A stretch of DNA of 64,000 bases from Dromaius novaehollandiae (Eukaryota; Chordata; Aves; Casuariiformes; Dromaiidae): contig NC_088108.1 in NCBI RefSeq assembly GCF_036370855.1, positions 14,717,448-14,781,447 of the forward strand, read 5' to 3'. The position numbers and the translations under genes are program-made. Under the pieces are notes generated by a model, which made no database searches, was not told where the DNA came from, and was given only the letters and a program-made list of their open reading frames with translations. Every line of letters begins with the position of its first letter. Within the stretch, counting starts at the first letter, position 1. Of the stretch, positions 61,354 through 64,000 are shown piece after piece.

Positions 61354-62253
61354 GTTGTGCAGGAGCTGGTAGGCTTCGAGTCTGGATTTGCTGGGAGCTG
61401 AATCAGGTCACAGCTGTGCGGGAAAGGGGCTTTGCAGCAGTTGCCACCGCTTGCGCCTGTCAGGGCGCGCGGAGCAGCAGAGGAGGGCAGCAGGCTGCCC
61501 GAGCACCGCTGGGGCGCAGGCAGTGGCTGTGGCGGGGAGGGGGCTTTGCTGCACGGGGCAGCGGGACAGAGCGCCCGCCGCCTCCAGCCCCGGCGCCGCA
61601 GCCGGGCTCCGGCTGTGCCCGCACGGCTGCTGCCGAGGCCTGGCCACCGGGACACTCTGCAGCCCCGCATTGGAAAGCCCCATTACTTGGATTTAGAAAT
61701 CCTAGTTAGTGGGATTTAACCCATTCAAGAGTGCCACCGGCACAGCCGCGGAGCGCAGACAGGCCGCGAGCCGCCGGCAGGGTGGCAGCGCTTCCCGGCC
61801 CTGGTGGGTGGGCACGAGTGCGGCGTGCCCGGGAGCCAGCGTGAAAGCGCGGGGAGCGAGCGCGGGGCTGCCGGCCTGCGGGGCTGTGAGGGGCTCTCGT
61901 AGCCGGCGTCCCCCGCGCTGCCGCTCGCCCAGGAGCGCTCCTGGCCAAAGCCCTCGGGCCCGGCCATGTTGGCACTGGAGCGCGTGCGAGTGGAGGAGCT
62001 CTGTGCCCCAAGGCCTGTGGGTGGGAGAGATCCCCCCCACCCCCGGCCCCCACGAGCTGCTCTAAGGAAACACCACTCTGGCGCTGCGTGAGCTCTGCCT
62101 CCTCTCCGTCTTTATTGCCCAGGGGCCTCCTCGTGCAGGTGGCCGGGCGCGATGATGGCACCGGCCCGAGACGGAGGAGCACGGTGCGGGCAGGCTGGGC
62201 GGAGGGACGGTGCCGTGGCCTGGTGTCGGTGCCCAGCCCGAGATGCCACCCAT

Positions 62254-63988
62254 TCAGGCCTTGTCGCCGGTTGGTGCTTCGAGCCTGCCCGTGCCAGGCG
62301 CGCCTGCGTCTGCGGTGTTCTCCTCCTGCGTGGTGGCACTGAAATGGAAGCCGGGGTTGTGTGCAGTAGCTCTCTGAAGGGCACACTGGCCAGCCCCAAG
62401 GGAAAGGGAGCAGGAGAATACGCCCTTAAGCTGCCCCCAGAGGCCCCAAAGCAAGCCCGCCCTTGAAAGGGGCGCAGCGTAGCCTGAGCAAGGTGTCTTC
62501 TGCTTTTGTGGTGGCGATTACCTGTCACTGGAAGAGCTTCTGCTGAACTCTCCCATGCCCGGTGTAGGAGGCAGGGATGGGAGAAGGCCGCCATACGGAT
62601 TGTCGTCTTCATTGCCCCAGATGTTGCAGAGCTCTAGGCTTGCTGCACTCGGAGAAGCACACCTGGAGCAGGTACACTGCAGGCTGCTGTGAAGCTGGAA
62701 ATAACACATTAGCAGATGAGCTTTGCATTGGTGCGAGTTTGAAGAGGGGAAGGTTTGAAGGGACTTGCTCGGATGGAGCTTTTTGTCCTGGAGGCAGGAC
62801 AGAACTCACCTCTCCGCAGTGGCAGCGGTAGTGGCAAGCGGATGCCTCGGCATCGTCCTCTGGAGACCTAGGAATCGTACCGAGAGGTATGGTAAAGGAT
62901 TTTTAGTTGTCCTTTTGAAAGGAAGCGCGCTCCCTAGGAGGGAACTTGTGCTCTGTTCCATTTGCCAGGGAAAGGGTTAAAATGCCGGCCTGGGAGCTTT
63001 CTGGGAAGCCTTGAGAGTACCTGTGGGCTTCAGGTAAGCACTTTGTGCAGCTGTGTAATGGCTGCCTTGCAGGTGTGCTGTTCTTGTTGCCATGCCCACA
63101 TTGGAAGCTGCTGTGCAAGGTGTATCACTTTGCAAGGGGTGTGAATTTCAAACATTACCTTTCTTTCCTGGTCTTGAGTCGGTAGTAGAGCCAAACGCAG
63201 AACGCAAAGAACAACGTCAAGATGACGAGCGTCAAAGTGTTGGCGACGATGACGACAACAGTTCTGCGTTTTGGAGGGCTGGGGTCAGCCTCTGCAGAAC
63301 CCTTGGGGGAGAGTACTGCAAAACAGTGGCCAGAGATCAGCGTTTAATATAAACGTGCATGCTGTGGTAGGTGAAAGGTAGGAAGGGGAGGGCTGAAGCG
63401 TGAAGAGCCCAAGCGCAGCGGCACACGCATCACAGCCGTGGGGACGTGGCATCCCAGCACGTGCGGGATGCCATGTGGTATCCTAGTTTGGTGCCGTGCA
63501 TTGAGAAAACGCCCCATTCTTCTCTTCTCCCCCCTGCTCCTTTTGGTGCGTTTTGCTCCTCCTCTCTCCCTCCTTCCTGCGCTGGGAGAAAGGGAAGCAG
63601 GAGCCTGCTGTCACGAGCGAGACCCGCTCTTGTGCTGGGCCGAGGCTCGGCAGATGCTTGTGTGTGCCCAGGGCGGGCAGCGCAGGAGGGCGGCGCAGAA
63701 GGCTGTGGAAAGCCGCGTCTCTGCAGAAGAGCTCCTCCTCAAGTGTTCTCAGCTTTGGAAGGGAGCCCCCTATTCTGCCTGTGCCCCCAGGTGCTGGTAG
63801 GGGCCCGTGGGAGCGCTGCCTTGCCCCTGGAGATTCACCCTTAGACAATGTTAGTGGGGGAGAGGAGGTCTTGCGTTGGAGTACGTACCTTCAGACAGCA
63901 CCGAAGCCTCTCTTTCCCCAGGTATGGGGACCCCGTGTACAAGAAGAGTACACAGGAGAAGGCACACCAAGGCAGAGCAGCCAGCCAT
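62254..63988 (-). CDS. unrecognised type I membrane protein, copy 3
   Basis: The exons are 63889-63988, 63159-63315, 62810-62867, 62522-62676 and 62254-62371, all 23,960 bases from copy 1. The coding region is complete, with its ATG 12 bases from the window end. The protein is identical to copies 1 and 2. The silent Leu change of copy 2 is shared, and one further silent change (Ser AGC to AGT) lies in exon 4. A G-to-A change at 62252 falls just past the stop codon. The upstream promoter is outside the window. Confidence 0.6.
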
Positions 63989-64000
63989 GTCTGCTGGTAC

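Larger units (their letters stand above)
53745..64000. repeat. tandem segmental duplication, copy 3 (truncated by window end)
   Basis: 10,256 bases of a third unit are visible. It runs as far as the start codon of the membrane-protein gene (63986-63988). It shares the p62 4-bp insertion with copy 2, but shares the short GAC run and the absence of the 42-bp deletion with copy 1. Private changes include a GGGGCC expansion at 57172-57219 and an 8-bp deletion near 61638. The array may continue past the window. Confidence 0.97.

Noticed and set aside
29824-64000. CRISPR-like or bacterial repeat system
   Set aside because: The repeat unit is 12 kb with introns, CpG islands and retroviral LTRs. There are no short spaced repeats and no prokaryotic gene organisation.

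Overview
The window is vertebrate nuclear DNA. Genes are split into short exons with GT-AG introns, several CpG-island promoters are present, and there are endogenous-retrovirus remnants. The gene order MORC4 - RBM41 - NUP62CL - DNAAF6 is the block found on human Xq22.3. Short introns, GC-rich promoters and a full-length, intron-containing nucleoporin p62 at the NUP62CL position suggest a sauropsid, most likely a bird. That assignment is inference. All exon models were built by hand from splice signals, reading phase and remembered family sequences; no search was run.

Left part (1-33,000), all on the minus strand. MORC4 (878-10,855) contributes its first ten coding exons, which hold the GHKL ATPase region; the remainder lies off the left edge. 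RBM41 (13,109-20,607) is complete in seven coding exons with one RRM. Nucleoporin p62 (22,071-32,726) is complete in twelve coding exons and 573 residues: an N-terminal FG-repeat half and a C-terminal coiled-coil half. It starts at a CpG island shared head-to-head with the cilia gene DNAAF6 (plus strand), of which only the first coding exon is seen.

Right part (29,824-64,000). A unit of about 12 kb is repeated in direct tandem: copy 1 29,824-41,793, copy 2 41,794-53,744, copy 3 53,745 to the window end. The copies are nearly identical. Each unit carries p62 exons 1-2, the divergent promoter with an RFX-type X-box, DNAAF6 coding exon 1, a retroviral LTR, a five-exon minus-strand gene for a small single-pass membrane protein that I do not recognise, an env remnant and a second LTR. 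Only copy 1 is joined to the rest of p62. Copies 2 and 3 share a 4-bp frameshift in p62 exon 2. The remaining DNAAF6 exons must lie beyond the right edge.

The most interesting content is this array. It amplifies an unrecognised 195-residue membrane protein whose three copies differ only at silent positions, together with a bidirectional nuclear-pore/cilia promoter.
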